Assembly: GCF_012396015.1 (NCBI RefSeq)
Contig: NZ_JAAXOQ010000001.1
Location: 124,001-188,000, forward strand
Direction: 5' to 3'
Length of the DNA: 64,000 bases
Origin: Tsukamurella spumae
GTDB taxonomy: Bacteria; Actinomycetota; Actinomycetes; Mycobacteriales; Mycobacteriaceae
This document shows positions 30,114 through 38,995 of this stretch, piece by piece; position 1 is the first letter of the stretch, and each line of letters starts with the position of its first letter. The translations under genes and the position numbers were made by a program. Below the pieces are notes generated by a model. That model worked only from the letters and a program-made list of their open reading frames with translations. It had not been told where the DNA came from and did not search any database.

Positions 30114-30128
30114 TACCGCGATACGGAA
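30114..30128. promoter_or_regulatory. Purine-regulon box 6 (iclR promoter)
   Basis: TACCG-CGATA-CGGAA: left arm 4 of 5, right arm perfect, 5-base spacer. It lies 82 bases before the IclR start, with a second CGATACGGAACA copy 38 bases downstream; suggests autoregulation. Confidence 0.5.
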
Positions 30129-30210
30129 CATTGATCAGAATGAATGTGGGTACTCTCGATACGGAACAGTTGGATTCTGCACGGAGTGCATCGCACGGCA
30201 GGGGGAGCGG

Positions 30211-30975
30211 ATGGCGGGCAAGTCCACGACCGGAGTGCAGTCCGTCGAGCGCGCCTTCGAATTGCTCGAACTGATGGGACGCGCGGGCGGCGAGTGCTCG
30301 CTGAGTGAACTGTCGGCCGGTACGCCCCTCCCGCCGCCCACCATCCATCGGCTGCTCCGCACGCTCGTCGGGATCGGGTACGTCCGCCAGCTCTCGAACC
30401 GTCGGTACGCCCTGGGGCCGCGGCTGATCCGGCTCGGTGAGGTCGCCAACCGGCAGCTCGGCGCGGTCGCCGTGCCGGTTCTGCAGTCGCTCGTCGACGA
30501 GCTGGAGGAGACCGCGAGCCTCGCGGTCCTCGACGGCGACATGGTCATCTACACCGGGCAGGTGCCCTCGCCCCACAGCATGCGCACCAACAACGAGGCG
30601 GGCCGCCGGGTGAACCTGCACAACAGCGGGGTCGGCAAGGCGGTGCTCGCCGAGCTGGACGACGCCCGGATCGTCAAGCTCATCGGCCAGGCCGGCATCC
30701 CCGCCTCGACGCCGCACAGCGTCAGCACTCTGTCGGGTGTGTTCGCCGAGGTCGAGGCCGTGCGCGCGCGGGGCTACTCGATCGACGACGAGGAGCAGGA
30801 GGTCGGTGTCCGCTGCTTCGCCATGGCCGTGCCCGGCGCGCCCACTCCGATGGCGGTCGGCATCTCGGGTCCGGTGTCGCGCTTGGGCGAGGGCTTCGAG
30901 GAGCGCGCCATCCCCGCCCTGCAGCGCGCCACCGCCATCATCTCCGACGCACTGATCGGTGCCCGCGAGATCTGA
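30211..30975 (+). CDS. IclR-family regulator of the purine cluster
   Basis: 254 residues. N-terminal winged HTH: VQSVERAFELLELM, CSLSELSAGTPLPPPTIHRLLRTL and a wing ending in YALGPRLIRLGE. The C-terminal effector domain has LHNSGVGKAVLAEL, GYSIDDEEQEVGVRCFAMAV and ISGPVSRL, all typical of IclR proteins (which bind small acids such as glyoxylate or ureides). ATG 30211 is preceded by AGGGGGA. It is the only regulator gene of the cluster, and the shared inverted repeats make it the likely local controller; activator or repressor action cannot be told. Confidence 0.88.
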   Translation: MAGKSTTGVQSVERAFELLELMGRAGGECSLSELSAGTPLPPPTIHRLLRTLVGIGYVRQLSNRRYALGPRLIRLGEVANRQLGAVAVPVLQSLVDELEETASLAVLDGDMVIYTGQVPSPHSMRTNNEAGRRVNLHNSGVGKAVLAELDDARIVKLIGQAGIPASTPHSVSTLSGVFAEVEAVRARGYSIDDEEQEVGVRCFAMAVPGAPTPMAVGISGPVSRLGEGFEERAIPALQRATAIISDALIGAREI

Positions 30976-31091
30976 CGATCAGAGCGTCCACTCGATGCCG
31001 CCGCGGTGCCCGTGTCGGCTCGCGTCGAGGTGCTCGAGGGGATTGGAGTCGCGGTGATCGGAACCGGAATGGATCGCGGCATCGCGCAGTT

Positions 31092-31647
31092 GTGCAGGCC
31101 ATCGCGAAAGCGGTAGTGGCACAGGCATACGGAGGACCGCGATCGGTCCGGACGCCGTGGGGCCGCGAGGTCCGATCGCCGTCGGCGACGAGGTCGTCGT
31201 CTACCGGGGCGACGGGGTCTACGCCTCGGCCGCGATCCAGCAGGCGCGGGCGGTGCTGCCGAAGCCCGCGGGACTGGGCTGGGAGGACGCGGCGGGACTC
31301 CTGCTGACGGGCGCGACGGCATGGGACGCCGTCGAGCGCATCGGACTCGCAGCGGGCGACACGGTGCTCATCCACGGCGCGGCCGGCGGGGTGGGGCGGA
31401 TCGGCAGCGGATCGTCACGATCGCGGGGTTCGGCCGCGCCGCCCAGGACGGCTTCCTCGCGATCGGTGGCCCCGACCCCGAGAGCGCGCGCATCCGGGAT
31501 GAGGCCCGCGGCCCGCTGTTGGACCTTGCGGGAGAGGGGGCCGTGGTGAACGCGATCGCCAAGACCTTCCCGCTCGCCGACGCCGCGTCAGCGCACACCG
31601 AACTGAAGGAGGCGCACCCGATCGGGAAGTTCATCCTGATTCCGTGA
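31092..31647 (+). pseudogene. Decayed NADP-dependent quinone-oxidoreductase-like gene
   Basis: Fragments of a zinc-less medium-chain oxidoreductase lie in order but in different frames. 31092-31140 reads KAVVAQAYGGP, the family N-terminus. From about 31138 another frame gives IGPDAVGPRGPIAVGDEVVV and continues through GDTVLIHGAAGGVG (coenzyme fold). From about 31405 a third frame gives RIVTIAGFGRAAQDGF to [23 protein letters not shown], the normal C-terminus. Compared with the usual 300 or more residues, roughly 50 residues are missing after the N-terminus and roughly 70 after the GAAGGVG motif. Clearly broken by two deletions; it sits exactly between the purine cluster and hisH. Confidence 0.8.
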
Positions 31648-31687
31648 CCCCGCGGCACTGCGATGCCGGCGCCTCCGCGGGGCCGAT

Positions 31688-31693
31688 TAGGCT
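31688..31693 (+). promoter_or_regulatory. hisH -10 box (leaderless)
   Basis: TAGGCT seven bases before the hisH ATG. It gives hisH and the genes after it their own promoter, needed because the upstream his genes are far away. Confidence 0.55.
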
Positions 31694-31700
31694 GGAGTGC

Positions 31701-32330
31701 ATGAAGAAGGTGGCGATCCTCGACTACGGCTCCGGCAACATCCGGTCCGCGCATCGCGCGATGGAGCGGGCCGGCGCGGAGGTCACCGTCACCGCCGACC
31801 CGACCGTCGCGCTCGCCGCCGACGGCCTCCTCGTGCCCGGGGTAGGCGCGTACGAGGCGTGCATGGCGGGTCTGAAATCGGTGCAGGGCGACCGGATCAT
31901 CGGCGAGCGGCTCGCCGGCGGCCGGCCGGTCATGGGGATCTGCGTGGGCATGCAGATCCTGTTCGACAAGGGCATCGAGTTCGGCGTCGAGACGGACGGC
32001 TGCGGGGAGTGGCCCGGCACCGTCGAACGGCTCCGAGCGGCGGTCGTGCCGCACATGGGGTGGAACACCGTCGAGGCCCCGGAGGGGTCCAGGCTGTTCG
32101 CCGGCACCGATGCGGACACCCGGTTCTACTTCGTGCACTCGTACGCGGTGCAGCGGTGGGAACTCGACATCGCCGATCACATTCGTGCGCCCAAGGTCAC
32201 GTGGGCGGACCACGGCGGCCGGTTCGTGGCGGCCGTCGAGAACGGGCCGCTGTGGGCCACGCAGTTCCACCCGGAGAAGAGCGGGGACGCCGGTGCGATC
32301 CTCCTGAAGAACTGGGTGGACACCCTGTGA
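31701..32330 (+). CDS. hisH: Imidazole glycerol phosphate synthase, glutaminase subunit
   Basis: 209-residue class I glutamine amidotransferase that supplies ammonia to HisF. Catalytic Cys in GICVGMQ, His/Glu in [18 protein letters not shown] at the N-terminus is typical. ATG 31701 has a TAGGCT box seven bases upstream and no ribosome binding site, so probably leaderless. Its stop overlaps the GTG of the small membrane protein gene. In mycobacteria it follows hisB directly; here it follows a pseudogene. Confidence 0.96.
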   Translation: MKKVAILDYGSGNIRSAHRAMERAGAEVTVTADPTVALAADGLLVPGVGAYEACMAGLKSVQGDRIIGERLAGGRPVMGICVGMQILFDKGIEFGVETDGCGEWPGTVERLRAAVVPHMGWNTVEAPEGSRLFAGTDADTRFYFVHSYAVQRWELDIADHIRAPKVTWADHGGRFVAAVENGPLWATQFHPEKSGDAGAILLKNWVDTL

Positions 32331-32572
32331 CCGGCAAGCGCGGTCTGTCCCTGGGCCGGCTCGCACTGTTCTCACTCGGAGCCGCGGTCGCCGTACTCGC
32401 GTTGTGCGTCGTCCTCCTGAACGTGCTGCGCCCGAGCCCCCCGATCGCGCTGCTCATCGTCGCTGCCGGGCTGGTCGGGGCCGTCGCCGCGATGGGGATC
32501 GTCGCCAACCGCATCGTCGGGCGGGCCACGGCGGGGCAGGACGACGAGAATCGGGATGACGCGACCCACTAG
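32327..32572 (+). CDS. Small two-helix membrane protein
   Basis: 81 residues with two hydrophobic helices (about residues 12-30 and 38-60), a short loop LRPSPP between them and a charged C-terminus. GTG 32327 overlaps the hisH stop (GTGA), so it is co-translated in the his operon. Not recognised as a named family; resembles small DUF-type membrane proteins seen in his operons of mycolata. No catalytic motif; role unknown. Confidence 0.65.
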   Translation: MTGKRGLSLGRLALFSLGAAVAVLALCVVLLNVLRPSPPIALLIVAAGLVGAVAAMGIVANRIVGRATAGQDDENRDDATH

Positions 32573-32575
32573 GCT
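32570..32575 (+). promoter_or_regulatory. hisA/priA -10-like box
   Basis: TAGGCT, identical to the box before hisH and likewise followed by GGAG, six bases before the GTG start of hisA. It overlaps the last codon of the preceding gene; a possible internal leaderless promoter. The GGAG could alternatively serve as a short ribosome binding site. Confidence 0.4.
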
Positions 32576-32581
32576 GGAGAC

Positions 32582-33316
32582 GTGAGTCTGGTACTTCTTC
32601 CCGCAGTCGATGTTGCCGACGGTCGGGCCGTCCGCCTGGTACAGGGGGAGGCCGGCAGTGAGACGGCGTACGGGTCACCCCGCGATGCCGCCCTCGCCTG
32701 GCAGAACGACGGTGCGGAGTGGGTCCACCTCGTCGATCTCGACGCGGCGTTCGGGAAGGGCTCCAACCGCGAGCTGCTCGCCGGCGTGATCGGTGAGCTG
32801 GACGTCAAGGTCGAGCTGTCCGGCGGCATCCGCGACGACGACTCGCTGGCGGCGGCTCTCGCGACCGGGTGCACCCGGGTCAACCTCGGCACCGCGGCGA
32901 TCGAGAACCCGCAGTGGTGCGCGAGCGCCATCGCCCGGTACGGCGACCGGATCGCCGTGGGCCTCGACGTCAAGCAGATCGACGGCCAGTGGCGCCTGCG
33001 CGGGCGCGGCTGGGTCACCGACGGTGGCGACCTGTGGGAGGTGCTCGCGCGCCTCGACAAGGACGGCTGCAGCCGTTACGTCGTCACCGATGTCTCGAAG
33101 GACGGCACGCTGACCGGCCCCAACCTCGATCTGTTGGCCGCCGTCGCGAACGCCACCGACGCGCCCGTCGTCGCCTCCGGCGGCATCTCCGCACTCGAGG
33201 ACCTCACCGCGATCGCGACGCTCGTCGACAGGGGTGTCGACTCCGCGATCATCGGCAAGGCCCTGTACGCGGGCCGGTTCACGCTGCCCGAGGCGCTGGC
33301 GGCGGTGTCGGGCTAG
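32582..33316 (+). CDS. priA: Phosphoribosyl isomerase A (HisA, probably also TrpF activity)
   Basis: 244-residue beta/alpha barrel that isomerises ProFAR in histidine synthesis. The N-terminal half-barrel has [19 protein letters not shown] (catalytic Asp near residue 11) and the C-terminal half [16 protein letters not shown] (second catalytic Asp). In actinobacteria lacking trpF this protein also isomerises phosphoribosyl-anthranilate. No trpF is found with the trp genes here, consistent with the dual role. GTG start; the stop overlaps impA by one base. Confidence 0.9.
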   Translation: MSLVLLPAVDVADGRAVRLVQGEAGSETAYGSPRDAALAWQNDGAEWVHLVDLDAAFGKGSNRELLAGVIGELDVKVELSGGIRDDDSLAAALATGCTRVNLGTAAIENPQWCASAIARYGDRIAVGLDVKQIDGQWRLRGRGWVTDGGDLWEVLARLDKDGCSRYVVTDVSKDGTLTGPNLDLLAAVANATDAPVVASGGISALEDLTAIATLVDRGVDSAIIGKALYAGRFTLPEALAAVSG

Positions 33317-34176
33317 TGGCCGGATTCCCCGTGGGCTTCTCCGGTGACCCGGACCGGCTCCTGGCGCTGGCGGGTCAGGCGCTCGACGGTGCCGCGCAGC
33401 GGTTCATCGAGGGCGTGGGGGCGCCGGCATCGGTCGCCAAGGGCCCGGCCGACTTCGCCACCGATCTCGACCTCGAGCTCGAGCGCCGGATCGCGGGCGC
33501 CGTCGCCGAGTCCACCGGGGTGCCGGTGCACGGCGAGGAGTACGGCGGCCCGGCGGTCGACGAGGGCACCGTCTGGGTGCTCGACCCGATCGACGGCACC
33601 TTCAACTACTCCGCGGGCTACCCGGCCACGGGCACGCTGCTCGGCCTGCTCCACGACGGGCGGCCGGTCGCGGGGCTCGCGTGGTTCCCCCTGGTCGGGG
33701 ACTCCTTCTCCGGCCACGTGCAGGGCCCGGTCCGCAACCGCGGTAAGGCGTTACCGCCGCTGGACGACGGCGGACTCGACGACGCGATGATCGCGGTCGG
33801 CAGCTTCAGCCGAGGCAGCAAGGGGCACTTCCCGGGCGACTACCGCTACGCCATCCTCGGCGAGGTGTCGCGTCGGGTCGCTCGGGTCCGGCAGTTCGGA
33901 TCGACGGGGGTGGACCTCGCGTACACCGCGGCGGGCGTGCTCGGGGGCGCCGTCGTGTTCGGCCACCATCCCTGGGACAACGCCGCCGGTGCCGCCCTGG
34001 TGCTCGCGGGCGGCGGCCGCGTGACCGACCTCGCGGGCGAGGAATGGCATGTCGGTGCCGATTCGGTGCTCGCCGGGTCACCCGCCGTCCACGCCGAGCT
34101 GCTGACCGTCGTCCGGTCGGTCGGCGCACCGTCGGACTATCGCGGTGATCCGGGGCACGGAACCCTCAGCTACTGA
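33316..34176 (+). CDS. impA: Inositol monophosphatase family protein
   Basis: 286 residues, Mg-dependent phosphatase fold: GEEYGG (metal Glu), [14 protein letters not shown] (metal Asp pair) and [11 protein letters not shown] (C-terminal Asp). The GTG at 33316 uses the last base of the hisA TAG. Position between hisA and hisF matches mycobacterial impA (Rv1604). Likely substrates are inositol phosphate or histidinol phosphate; the family cannot be separated on sequence alone, and the his operon context leaves the second open. Confidence 0.88.
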   Translation: MAGFPVGFSGDPDRLLALAGQALDGAAQRFIEGVGAPASVAKGPADFATDLDLELERRIAGAVAESTGVPVHGEEYGGPAVDEGTVWVLDPIDGTFNYSAGYPATGTLLGLLHDGRPVAGLAWFPLVGDSFSGHVQGPVRNRGKALPPLDDGGLDDAMIAVGSFSRGSKGHFPGDYRYAILGEVSRRVARVRQFGSTGVDLAYTAAGVLGGAVVFGHHPWDNAAGAALVLAGGGRVTDLAGEEWHVGADSVLAGSPAVHAELLTVVRSVGAPSDYRGDPGHGTLSY

Positions 34177-34201
34177 ACCACTTTCGAAGGAGGCGGAACC
34201 G

Positions 34202-34978
34202 ATGACGGTGGCCGTGCGCGTGATCCCGTGCCTGGACGTCGACGACGGGCGCGTCGTCAAGGGCGTCAACTTCCAGAACCTGCGCGACGCGGGCGATCCC
34301 GTCGAGCTCGCGGCCGCGTACGACGCGCAGGGCGCGGACGAGCTGACCTTCCTCGATGTGACCGCGTCGAGCTCGGGCCGCGGCACCATGCTCGAGGTCG
34401 TGCGCCGCACTGCGGAGCAGGTGTTCATCCCGCTCACCGTGGGCGGCGGCGTGCGCTCCGTCGAGGACGTCGACACCCTGCTCCGCGCCGGCGCGGACAA
34501 GGTGTCCGTCAACACCGCCGCGATCGATCGACCCGAATTGCTCAAGGAACTGTCGAACCGGTTCGGCAGCCAGTGCATCGTGCTCTCCGTCGACGCCCGC
34601 ACCGTCCCGGACGGTGACGAGCCGACACCGTCGGGCTGGGAGGTCACCACGCACGGCGGGCGCCGGGGCACGGGCCTCGACGCCATCGAATGGGCCCGCC
34701 GCGGTGAGGAACTCGGCGTCGGTGAGATCCTGCTCAACTCCATGGACGCCGATGGCACCAAGGCCGGATTCGACCTCCGGATGATCGGGGCGGCCCGTGC
34801 AGCGGTGCACATCCCCGTCATCGCGTCCGGGGGCGCCGGCGCGGTCGACCACTTCGCCCCCGCCGTCGAGGCCGGCGCGGACGCGGTGCTGGCCGCCAGT
34901 GTCTTCCACTTCGGGGACATGACGATCGGGCAGGTCAAGGCCGAGATGGCGACGCACGGTCTGGTGGTCCGACGGTGA
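34202..34978 (+). CDS. hisF: Imidazole glycerol phosphate synthase, cyclase subunit
   Basis: 258-residue barrel that partners HisH to form imidazole-glycerol phosphate and AICAR. Catalytic Asp in [15 protein letters not shown] near the N-terminus; second Asp in [15 protein letters not shown]; phosphate loops GGGVRS and ASGGAGA. ATG 34202 is chosen for the GAAGGAGG at 34187-34194; upstream residues are not conserved. The stop overlaps hisI by four bases. Confidence 0.97.
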   Translation: MTVAVRVIPCLDVDDGRVVKGVNFQNLRDAGDPVELAAAYDAQGADELTFLDVTASSSGRGTMLEVVRRTAEQVFIPLTVGGGVRSVEDVDTLLRAGADKVSVNTAAIDRPELLKELSNRFGSQCIVLSVDARTVPDGDEPTPSGWEVTTHGGRRGTGLDAIEWARRGEELGVGEILLNSMDADGTKAGFDLRMIGAARAAVHIPVIASGGAGAVDHFAPAVEAGADAVLAASVFHFGDMTIGQVKAEMATHGLVVRR

Positions 34979-35322
34979 CCGCGCTCGACGGTGCCATCGC
35001 CGCACGGCTCAAGCGCAACGCCGACGGGCTCGTCGCCGCCATCGCCCAGGAGGAGGGCACCGGCGATGTGCTCATGATGGCGTGGATGAACGACGAGGCC
35101 CTCGCGCTCACCCTCGCCACCCGCAGGGGCACCTACTACTCGCGATCCCGGAAGCAGCTGTGGGTCAAGGGCGAGACCTCGGGACACGTGCAGGAGGTCC
35201 GCGACGTCCGTCTCGATTGCGACGGGGACACGGTGCTCCTGACCGTCCGGCAGACGGGGCCCGCCTGCCACACCGGCACGCACACCTGTTTCGACGGCGA
35301 CCTGCTGCTCGGCCGGGAGTGA
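34975..35322 (+). CDS. hisI: Phosphoribosyl-AMP cyclohydrolase
   Basis: 115 residues, monofunctional (no HisE domain). Metal ligands in [13 protein letters not shown] and CHTGTHTCF, with the family motifs [13 protein letters not shown] and [16 protein letters not shown] 34975 overlaps the hisF stop. Last gene of the second his unit; it converges on the peroxiredoxin gene with three bases between the two stop codons. Confidence 0.96.
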   Translation: MTALDGAIAARLKRNADGLVAAIAQEEGTGDVLMMAWMNDEALALTLATRRGTYYSRSRKQLWVKGETSGHVQEVRDVRLDCDGDTVLLTVRQTGPACHTGTHTCFDGDLLLGRE

Positions 35323-35325
35323 GCG

Positions 35326-35784
35326 CTACGCGCTGAGCGTGCGGAGGAAGGCGAGCGTCTCCTCGACGTGCGCCACCGCGCGGAGCTCGCCGATCACGAT
35401 GTGGAGCACGGTCCCGTCGGTGTCGATGAGGAAGGTCCGCCGCTTGACCGGCGCCACGGAGTACCGGCCGCGCAGCACGCCGTACTCGGCCGCGACGGCA
35501 CCGTCGGCGTCGGTGAGCAACGGGAAGCCGGGCTCCATGACGTCGGCGAAGGCCTGCGTCCGGGCGGGCGGGTCCAGGCTGATGCCGATCCGCGCGGCAC
35601 CGCGCCGGTCGAATTCCTCACCCGCGGCGCGGAACCGGTCGACCTCGGCGACGCAGACGGGCGAACCGGCGGTGAGGTAGAAGAACACGGCGGCGCGGCC
35701 GTCGCCGCGGAGCTCGGAGAGGGTCCGGACGGTGCCGGTCCGGTCGGGCAGTGCGAACTCGGGGGCCTGCTGGCCTATGCGCAT
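35326..35784 (-). CDS. Bcp/PrxQ-type peroxiredoxin
   Basis: 152-residue thiol peroxidase of the AhpC/TSA superfamily. The peroxidatic Cys lies in [18 protein letters not shown] (about residue 44), with Ser in place of the usual Thr of the TPxC motif; there is no Cys five residues later, so it is a 1-Cys type or uses a distant partner. Position matches bcpB (Rv1608c) of M. tuberculosis between hisI and trpE. ATG 35784 is used; a GTG two codons earlier is possible. Confidence 0.88.
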   Translation of the reverse strand: MRIGQQAPEFALPDRTGTVRTLSELRGDGRAAVFFYLTAGSPVCVAEVDRFRAAGEEFDRRGAARIGISLDPPARTQAFADVMEPGFPLLTDADGAVAAEYGVLRGRYSVAPVKRRTFLIDTDGTVLHIVIGELRAVAHVEETLAFLRTLSA

Positions 35785-35807
35785 GGCCACGAACCTACCG
35801 GCACTGG

Positions 35808-35813
35808 GATACT
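35808..35813 (+). promoter_or_regulatory. trpE -10-like box
   Basis: GATACT eight bases before the trpE ATG in the 37-base gap between the divergent peroxiredoxin and trpE genes. There is no room for a leader-peptide attenuator here. Confidence 0.35.
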
Positions 35814-35821
35814 GGCAGGCG

Positions 35822-37378
35822 ATGAGTACCGCACAGCAGCCGAACCTGCAGCCCGATGGCGCGACCACCAGCCCGGAGGAGTTCCGCGCGCTCGCGGACC
35901 GGCACCGCGTGGTGCCCGTGATCCGCACGGTGCTCGCCGACGCCGAGACCCCGTTGTCGGCGTACCGCAAGCTCGCGGGTGGCCGCCCCGGCACCTTCCT
36001 GCTGGAGTCCGCCGCCGCGGGTCAGTCCTGGAGCCGATGGTCCTTCGTCGGCGCTCCGGCGCCGTCCGCGCTGACCGTGGTCGACGGGGTCGCCACCTGG
36101 ATCGGGAAGGCGCCGGCCGGCGCACCGTCGGGCGGCGATCCGATCGCCGCACTCGGGGAGGTGCTGCGGCTCCTGAGCTCCGAGCGGATCGAGGGACTGC
36201 CCCCGCTCAACGGCGGCATGGTCGGTTACCTCGCCTACGACGCCGTGCGGCGTCTGGAGCGGCTGCCCGACACCACGGTCGACGATCTGCACCTTCCCGA
36301 GATGGTCTGGCTGCTGGCCACCGATCTGGCGGCGATCGACCACCACGAGGGGACGATCACGCTCATCGCCAATGCGGTCAACTGGGACGGCTCCGCCGAT
36401 CGGGTCGACGAGGCGTATGCGGACGCCGTGCGCCGGCTCGACGCCATGGAGGCGGCGCTCGCGGCGCCGCTGGCCTCGTCCGTCGCGTCGTTCACCCGGC
36501 CCGAGCCGGACGTGACCGCGCAGCGCACCGTCGAGGAGTACAGCGCGATCGTCGAGAAGCTGGTCGGCGACATCGAGGCCGGCGAGGCCTTCCAGGTGGT
36601 GCCCTCGCAGCGCTTCTCCGTGCCCTCGGACGCCGACCCGATCGACGTCTACCGTGTGCTGCGCGCCTCGAATCCGAGCCCGTACATGTACCTGGTGCAG
36701 GTTCCGGCGCCCGACGGTGCGCTCGCCTTCTCCATCGTCGGTTCGAGTCCCGAGGCGCTGGTCACGGTGTCCGACGGTGTCGCCACCACGCACCCGATCG
36801 CGGGAACCCGCTGGCGCGGTGCGACCGCGGAGGAGGACCTCCTGCTGGAGAAGGACCTGCGGGCGGACGAGAAGGAGAACAGCGAGCACCTGATGCTCGT
36901 GGACCTCGGCCGCAACGACCTCGGCCGCGTTTGCACGCCGGGCACCGTCCGGGTCACCGACTACCGCCGGATCGAGCGGTACAGCCATGTCATGCACCTC
37001 GTCTCCACCGTGTCGGGCGACCTCGCGGACGGCAAACAGGCCCTCGACGCCGTCGCGGCGTGCTTCCCCGCGGGCACCCTCACCGGGGCGCCCAAGGTCC
37101 GGGCCATGGAACTGATCGACGAGGCCGAGATCACCCGCCGCGGCCTGTACGGCGGCATCGTCGGGTACCTCGACTTCGCCGGCGACGCGGACACCGCGAT
37201 CGCGATCCGCACCGCGATCCTCAAGGACGGGACCGCGTACGTGCAGTCGGGTGGTGGCGTCGTCGCCGATTCGGTGGGCGAGTACGAGTACAACGAGTCG
37301 CGCAACAAGGCGCTCGCCGCGCTCAAGGCGGTGGCAGCGGCGAACACCATGCGTGCGGTCTCGGAGGAGGCACGATGA
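35822..37378 (+). CDS. trpE: Anthranilate synthase component I
   Basis: 518 residues. Converts chorismate and ammonia to anthranilate, first step of tryptophan synthesis; the glutaminase partner (trpG) is not in the window. Chorismate-binding C-terminal domain motifs: [37 protein letters not shown] and [18 protein letters not shown] 35822 is favoured because homology begins just after it. The stop overlaps the following membrane protein gene (ATGA). Confidence 0.96.
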   Translation: MSTAQQPNLQPDGATTSPEEFRALADRHRVVPVIRTVLADAETPLSAYRKLAGGRPGTFLLESAAAGQSWSRWSFVGAPAPSALTVVDGVATWIGKAPAGAPSGGDPIAALGEVLRLLSSERIEGLPPLNGGMVGYLAYDAVRRLERLPDTTVDDLHLPEMVWLLATDLAAIDHHEGTITLIANAVNWDGSADRVDEAYADAVRRLDAMEAALAAPLASSVASFTRPEPDVTAQRTVEEYSAIVEKLVGDIEAGEAFQVVPSQRFSVPSDADPIDVYRVLRASNPSPYMYLVQVPAPDGALAFSIVGSSPEALVTVSDGVATTHPIAGTRWRGATAEEDLLLEKDLRADEKENSEHLMLVDLGRNDLGRVCTPGTVRVTDYRRIERYSHVMHLVSTVSGDLADGKQALDAVAACFPAGTLTGAPKVRAMELIDEAEITRRGLYGGIVGYLDFAGDADTAIAIRTAILKDGTAYVQSGGGVVADSVGEYEYNESRNKALAALKAVAAANTMRAVSEEAR

Positions 37379-38067
37379 AATCGAAACGGAACCTGGCACT
37401 GGTCGCGCTCCTGTTGGCCGGCGCCGCGGGCGCCGCCTGGGGCTCGGGCCGGATGTCGTGGATGGGCGTCACGCTGGCCGACGGGCTGTCGGCCGAACGA
37501 TCGATGTCGGTCGCCGGGCACACCTGGGCGCCCGCGCTGTCGGCGCTGTGGCTGGTCTTCCTCGCCGCCATCGCGGCCGGGCTGGCGCTCAAGACCTGGG
37601 CTCGCGCGCTGGTGGCGGTGATCGTCGCGGCCGCGGCGATCGGCACGGCGTACCCCGCGCTGACGGTGCTCACCCAGGAGCCCGACATCGGATACCTGGA
37701 GAAGATCCTGCGCGGCGGCGCCGTGATGGGCAACAAGGACTACATCTCCGCCGTGTCCAGGGCCCCGGCGGGCCCGTCGGTCGCGCTGGTCGCGGCACTC
37801 CTCGCCGTCCTCGCCGCGGCCCTGCTGGTGCGGGGACTGCGCGCCGGAGGAATGGGGGCGAAGTACGTCTCGCCCGCGGCCCGTCGCGCCCAGCTGGAGC
37901 AGCGCGTCTTCGACGATGCCGCGGCGGAGGAGGCCTCGGAGCGGGACCTCTGGGACGCCCTCGACGGTGGCGAGGACCCGACGACGACGGGCGTCGCCGA
38001 GGCGGCGCCGGGGCAGCAGTCCTCGCGCGAAGGGGCCGCGCCCGAGCGCCCGCGGACGGAGGGCTAA
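37375..38067 (+). CDS. Trp operon-associated membrane protein (TIGR02234)
   Basis: 230 residues with four hydrophobic helices: residues about 6-24, 54-72, 77-95 and 139-160, then a charged, Ala/Glu-rich cytoplasmic tail of about 60 residues. It matches the TIGR02234 family, always found between trpE and trpC in mycolata (Rv1610). Function is not established; coupling with trpE suggests a link to aromatic amino-acid traffic, but this is speculation. ATG 37375 overlaps the trpE stop. Confidence 0.85.
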   Translation: MKSKRNLALVALLLAGAAGAAWGSGRMSWMGVTLADGLSAERSMSVAGHTWAPALSALWLVFLAAIAAGLALKTWARALVAVIVAAAAIGTAYPALTVLTQEPDIGYLEKILRGGAVMGNKDYISAVSRAPAGPSVALVAALLAVLAAALLVRGLRAGGMGAKYVSPAARRAQLEQRVFDDAAAEEASERDLWDALDGGEDPTTTGVAEAAPGQQSSREGAAPERPRTEG

Positions 38068-38107
38068 CCTTGGAGCACGCTGCACGCTCCACGAAAGGCC
38101 CGCTGCC

Positions 38108-38926
38108 GTGACATCACCCACTGTTCTCGACTCGATCATCGAGGGTGTGCGCGCGGACGTGGCGGCCCGTGAAGCACGGCTCGACCTCGCCGCGGTGAAG
38201 GCCGCCGCCAAGGCTGCGGAGCCCGCGCTCGACGCCACCGCCGCGCTGCGCGCCCCCGGCATCGCGGTCATCGCGGAGGTCAAGCGGGCGAGCCCGTCGA
38301 AGGGCGAGCTCGCGGGTATCGCGAATCCGGCCGCGCTGGCCTCGGAGTACGAGGCGGGCGGAGCGCGTGCGATCAGCGTGCTCACCGAGGAGCGCCGGTT
38401 CAAGGGCTCGCTGGCCGATCTCGACGCGGTGCGCGACCGGGTGCGGATCCCGGTGCTGCGCAAGGACTTCATCGTGTGCCCGTATCAGATCCACGAGGCT
38501 CGCGCCCACGGCGCGGACCTGGTGCTGCTCATCGTGGCGGCGCTGGAGCAGCCCGTTCTCGTGTCGCTGCTCGACCGCGTCGAATCGCTCGGTATGACGG
38601 CCCTGGTCGAGGTGCACACCGAGGACGAGGCGGACCGCGCGCTCGAGGCGGGCGCCACCGTGATCGGCGTCAACGCCCGCAACCTCAAGTCCCTCGATGT
38701 CGACCCCGAGACCTTCGGCCGCATCGCGCCCGGCCTGCCCTCCTCGGTGATCAAGATCGCCGAGTCGGGTGTGCGCGACAGCCGTGACCTGCTCACCTAC
38801 GCGGGCCAGGGCGCAGACGGGGTGCTGGTCGGCGAGGGGCTGGTGACGGCTGGCGATCCGCGGACCGCGGTCGCCGACCTGGTCACGGCCGGCTCCCACC
38901 CCAGCTGCCCGCGCCCCGCGCGATGA
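38108..38926 (+). CDS. trpC: Indole-3-glycerol phosphate synthase
   Basis: 272-residue barrel forming indole-glycerol phosphate from CdRP. Key stretches: [16 protein letters not shown] (catalytic Lys), [13 protein letters not shown] (catalytic Lys), [14 protein letters not shown] and IAESGVRDS. Start GTG 38108 follows an ACGAAAG stretch. In mycobacteria trpB follows directly, whereas here a GntR regulator is placed between, so transcription of trpBA is likely separate. Confidence 0.96.
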   Translation: MTSPTVLDSIIEGVRADVAAREARLDLAAVKAAAKAAEPALDATAALRAPGIAVIAEVKRASPSKGELAGIANPAALASEYEAGGARAISVLTEERRFKGSLADLDAVRDRVRIPVLRKDFIVCPYQIHEARAHGADLVLLIVAALEQPVLVSLLDRVESLGMTALVEVHTEDEADRALEAGATVIGVNARNLKSLDVDPETFGRIAPGLPSSVIKIAESGVRDSRDLLTYAGQGADGVLVGEGLVTAGDPRTAVADLVTAGSHPSCPRPAR

Positions 38927-38952
38927 TGCGCTGACGAGGTCGTCCGCCCAGG

Positions 38953-38968
38953 AGTGGCATAGACCACT
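38953..38968. promoter_or_regulatory. DasR/NagR-type operator (dre-like) before the GntR gene
   Basis: AGTGGCATAGACCACT matches the reported DasR-responsive element AGTGGTCTAGACCACT at 14 of 16 positions. It covers the expected -35 region of a promoter whose -10 is TAATGT (38983-38988), seven bases before ATG 38996. Suggests autorepression by the downstream regulator. Confidence 0.65.
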
Positions 38969-38995
38969 TGCGTCGTCAAAGGTAATGTGCACCAC

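Larger units (their letters stand above)
29755..30210. promoter_or_regulatory. 456-base divergent control region, NCS2 permease / iclR
   Basis: No gene is supported here. It holds a perfect TTCCG-N5-CGGAA box near the permease end, a TACCG-N5-CGGAA box near iclR, and the sequence CGATACGGAACA twice (30119-30130 and 30157-30168). Stretches around 30060-30180 are AT-richer than the surroundings, as expected for promoters. Confidence 0.55.

Noticed and set aside
35368-38067. 899-residue plus-strand frame covering trpE
   Set aside because: Only its last part (37375-38067) is the real TIGR02234 gene; the rest is a shifted reading of trpE.
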